A stretch of DNA of 7,250 nucleotides from Myxococcales bacterium (GTDB lineage: Bacteria; Myxococcota_A; Polyangia; Fen-1088), in NCBI GenBank assembly GCA_003161835.1, contig PMNO01000544.1:232-7481 (forward strand), given 5' to 3'. A program made the translations under genes and the position numbers. Positions within the stretch are counted from its first letter, which is position 1, and every line of letters begins with the position of its first letter. Of the stretch, positions 6,212 through 7,250 are shown piece after piece. The notes under the pieces are model-generated. The model did no database searches. It was given only the letters and a program-made list of their open reading frames with translations, and was not told the DNA's origin.

Positions 6212-7186
6212 AGCCCGAGCGACCAGCGTTTGGCCGATCAGAAAACGGCCCCCGCTTCGGTCGATGCTCATGGCCGGCGTGTCACCGCGGGCCAACGTGC
6301 GCGCAAGAGCGGCGCGCCCACCCAGGTTCTGGCCGCCCATTCCCGACACCAGATCGCCTGGCGCCAGGCCCAGCGCCCCGAGGCGGCCAGGATTTATGAT
6401 CAGAAAGCGCGCGCTGCTCGACGCGAGGCTGGCCAGCTCCTCGGCGGACAATTCGGGGTACAGCACCTGCAATTTACGCAATTTGTCCACCGCGGCCAGG
6501 GCCCCGCCGATGTCGGACCCTTCCCTGCGCGCCGGCACCTCGACCACCGTGGGAAACGGCGCGCCCGGCACCAGGTGGGGAGCAAAGCTGGCCAATGCTT
6601 GACGGATCGCCTGATCGATCGCGTGCTGTAGCCCCACCGGCTGGCCTTGAGCGTCGATCTCGGGCGCGTTCGCGAAAGCCGTCGCAAAGGTTTCGATGCT
6701 GCCCAGCACATCGGGGAGATCGCCGCGTCGGACGTCGAGCCGGACGACGTAGTCGGCGAACCGGCGCACCATCCGCGCACCGCCCATGGCGGCACCCTCC
6801 GCCCGCTCGGCGCGCGCGGCGATCACGGAGAACGTCAGGGTGTGTTGGGGATCCTCGCCCAGGGCCCGCAAGCCGTCGGCGATCAGTTCGGGGTCCGCGC
6901 TCGGCAACTCCTCGCTGAGAATCGCGTGCCCCCCGGTCGCCTGAATCAGTGTATCGCCGGTGCGACGGGCCACCCGACGCTGATCGCCGACCCGGCCAAA
7001 ACTCAGACGTGGGGGCAAGGACAGAACGGCGGATACGTCGGGGATCAACGAAGCCGCATCACCACGAGTGTGCACGATGGCCCCGCCACAACCCCCGGTC
7101 GATCCTATGAAGCCCAAGAATCCGAAGAAGGCCACCACCGTTGACGCCGCCCGGATCCGATGCGCGCGCGTGTTCCAAGTCGCCAT
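6206..7186 (-). CDS. Putative lipoprotein with C-terminal PDZ-like domain
   Basis: A 326-residue protein. The N-terminus has Arg/His residues (to about 13) and a hydrophobic stretch VVAFFGFLGFIG (17-28), followed by STGGC with Cys33 as a possible lipidation site; Thr at -3 makes this lipobox weak, so a plain signal peptide or anchor is possible. Residues about 50-200 are a mixed alpha/beta region I do not recognise, with GDTLIQATGGHAIL (77-90) and TLTFSVIAARAERAEGA (116-132). Residues about 262-320 look like a PDZ domain: LGLAPGDLVSGMGGQNL (272-288), a helix at 291-300 and MSIDRSGGRFLI (306-317) as the closing strands. PDZ domains bind protein C-termini or peptides, so an envelope scaffold or protease-adaptor role is plausible, but no protease residues are seen. 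The ATG at 7186 has no clear ribosome site. It is the first gene of a likely two-gene unit with the membrane protein. The start and the PDZ call are moderately sure. Confidence 0.75.
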   Translation of the reverse strand: MATWNTRAHRIRAASTVVAFFGFLGFIGSTGGCGGAIVHTRGDAASLIPDVSAVLSLPPRLSFGRVGDQRRVARRTGDTLIQATGGHAILSEELPSADPELIADGLRALGEDPQHTLTFSVIAARAERAEGAAMGGARMVRRFADYVVRLDVRRGDLPDVLGSIETFATAFANAPEIDAQGQPVGLQHAIDQAIRQALASFAPHLVPGAPFPTVVEVPARREGSDIGGALAAVDKLRKLQVLYPELSAEELASLASSSARFLIINPGRLGALGLAPGDLVSGMGGQNLGGRAALARTLARGDTPAMSIDRSGGRFLIGQTLVARAR

Positions 7187-7250
7187 CGGGCAAGATATCG
7201 GCCGCCAGAGATCGTACTTTAGTGAAATTGAGTAATATAAATTACCTTGC
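7187..7250 (-). promoter_or_regulatory. AT-rich upstream region with inverted repeat, probable promoter
   Basis: After kilobases of GC-rich sequence the last 40 bases are strongly A/T-rich. On the minus strand they precede the PDZ-like gene. A perfect inverted repeat GTAAT (7232-7236), ATAA, ATTAC (7241-7245) could be an operator. A TAAAGT hexamer on the minus strand (about 7216-7221) could serve as a -10 box, but no good -35 is clear. The region runs off the window, so a gene on the other side may share it. Confidence 0.4.

Noticed and set aside
5461..6602. Plus-strand open frames of 312 and 330 codons opposite the membrane-protein and PDZ-like genes
   Set aside because: Their translations are Arg/Pro/Ala-rich and low in pattern, and they span two genuine minus-strand genes. 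They are GC-driven shadows.

Overview
The window is very GC-rich and densely coding, with third codon positions dominated by G and C. It most likely comes from a myxobacterium (Myxococcota). The best taxonomic evidence is a small secreted protein that ends in a textbook MYXO-CTERM tripartite tail (Gly-Cys-Ser motif, membrane helix, Arg cluster), a sorting signal known from that phylum. An ECF-like sigma factor paired with a FecR-domain membrane protein and several lipoprotein-like precursors agree with this.

Layout. (1) Positions 1-1385, minus strand: a sigma-70/ECF-type factor is followed by a FecR-domain transmembrane regulator that runs off the left edge. The two share a 4-base GTGA stop/start overlap and look like a cell-surface signalling pair. 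(2) Positions 1386-1507: a divergent intergenic region. (3) Positions 1508-4042, plus strand: a 625-residue putative lipoprotein with an Ig-like N-terminal part and a Cys-rich, EF-hand-like C-terminal part, then a 186-residue Cys-rich MYXO-CTERM protein with a seven-residue Gly/Ala/Ser/Thr repeat linker. (4) Positions 4043-4118: a convergent gap holding a perfect 9-bp hairpin that could end transcription from both sides. (5) Positions 4119-7186, minus strand: a putative PDZ-like lipoprotein and, 68 bases downstream, a 672-residue polytopic membrane protein with a GT-C-like architecture and a TPR-like tail, probably one transcription unit. (6) Positions 7187-7250: an AT-rich block with an inverted repeat, upstream of that unit.

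Five of the six proteins are predicted to be exported or membrane-embedded, so the locus is about the cell envelope. A working inference is that the sigma/FecR pair senses an envelope state and may control the divergent lipoprotein/MYXO-CTERM genes. The sequence does not prove this. No RNA gene, insertion sequence, CRISPR array or phage feature was seen. I found nothing that can be called a demonstrated new system; the most interesting leads are the acidic repeat tail on the sigma factor and the arrangement of envelope proteins around the sigma/FecR pair.
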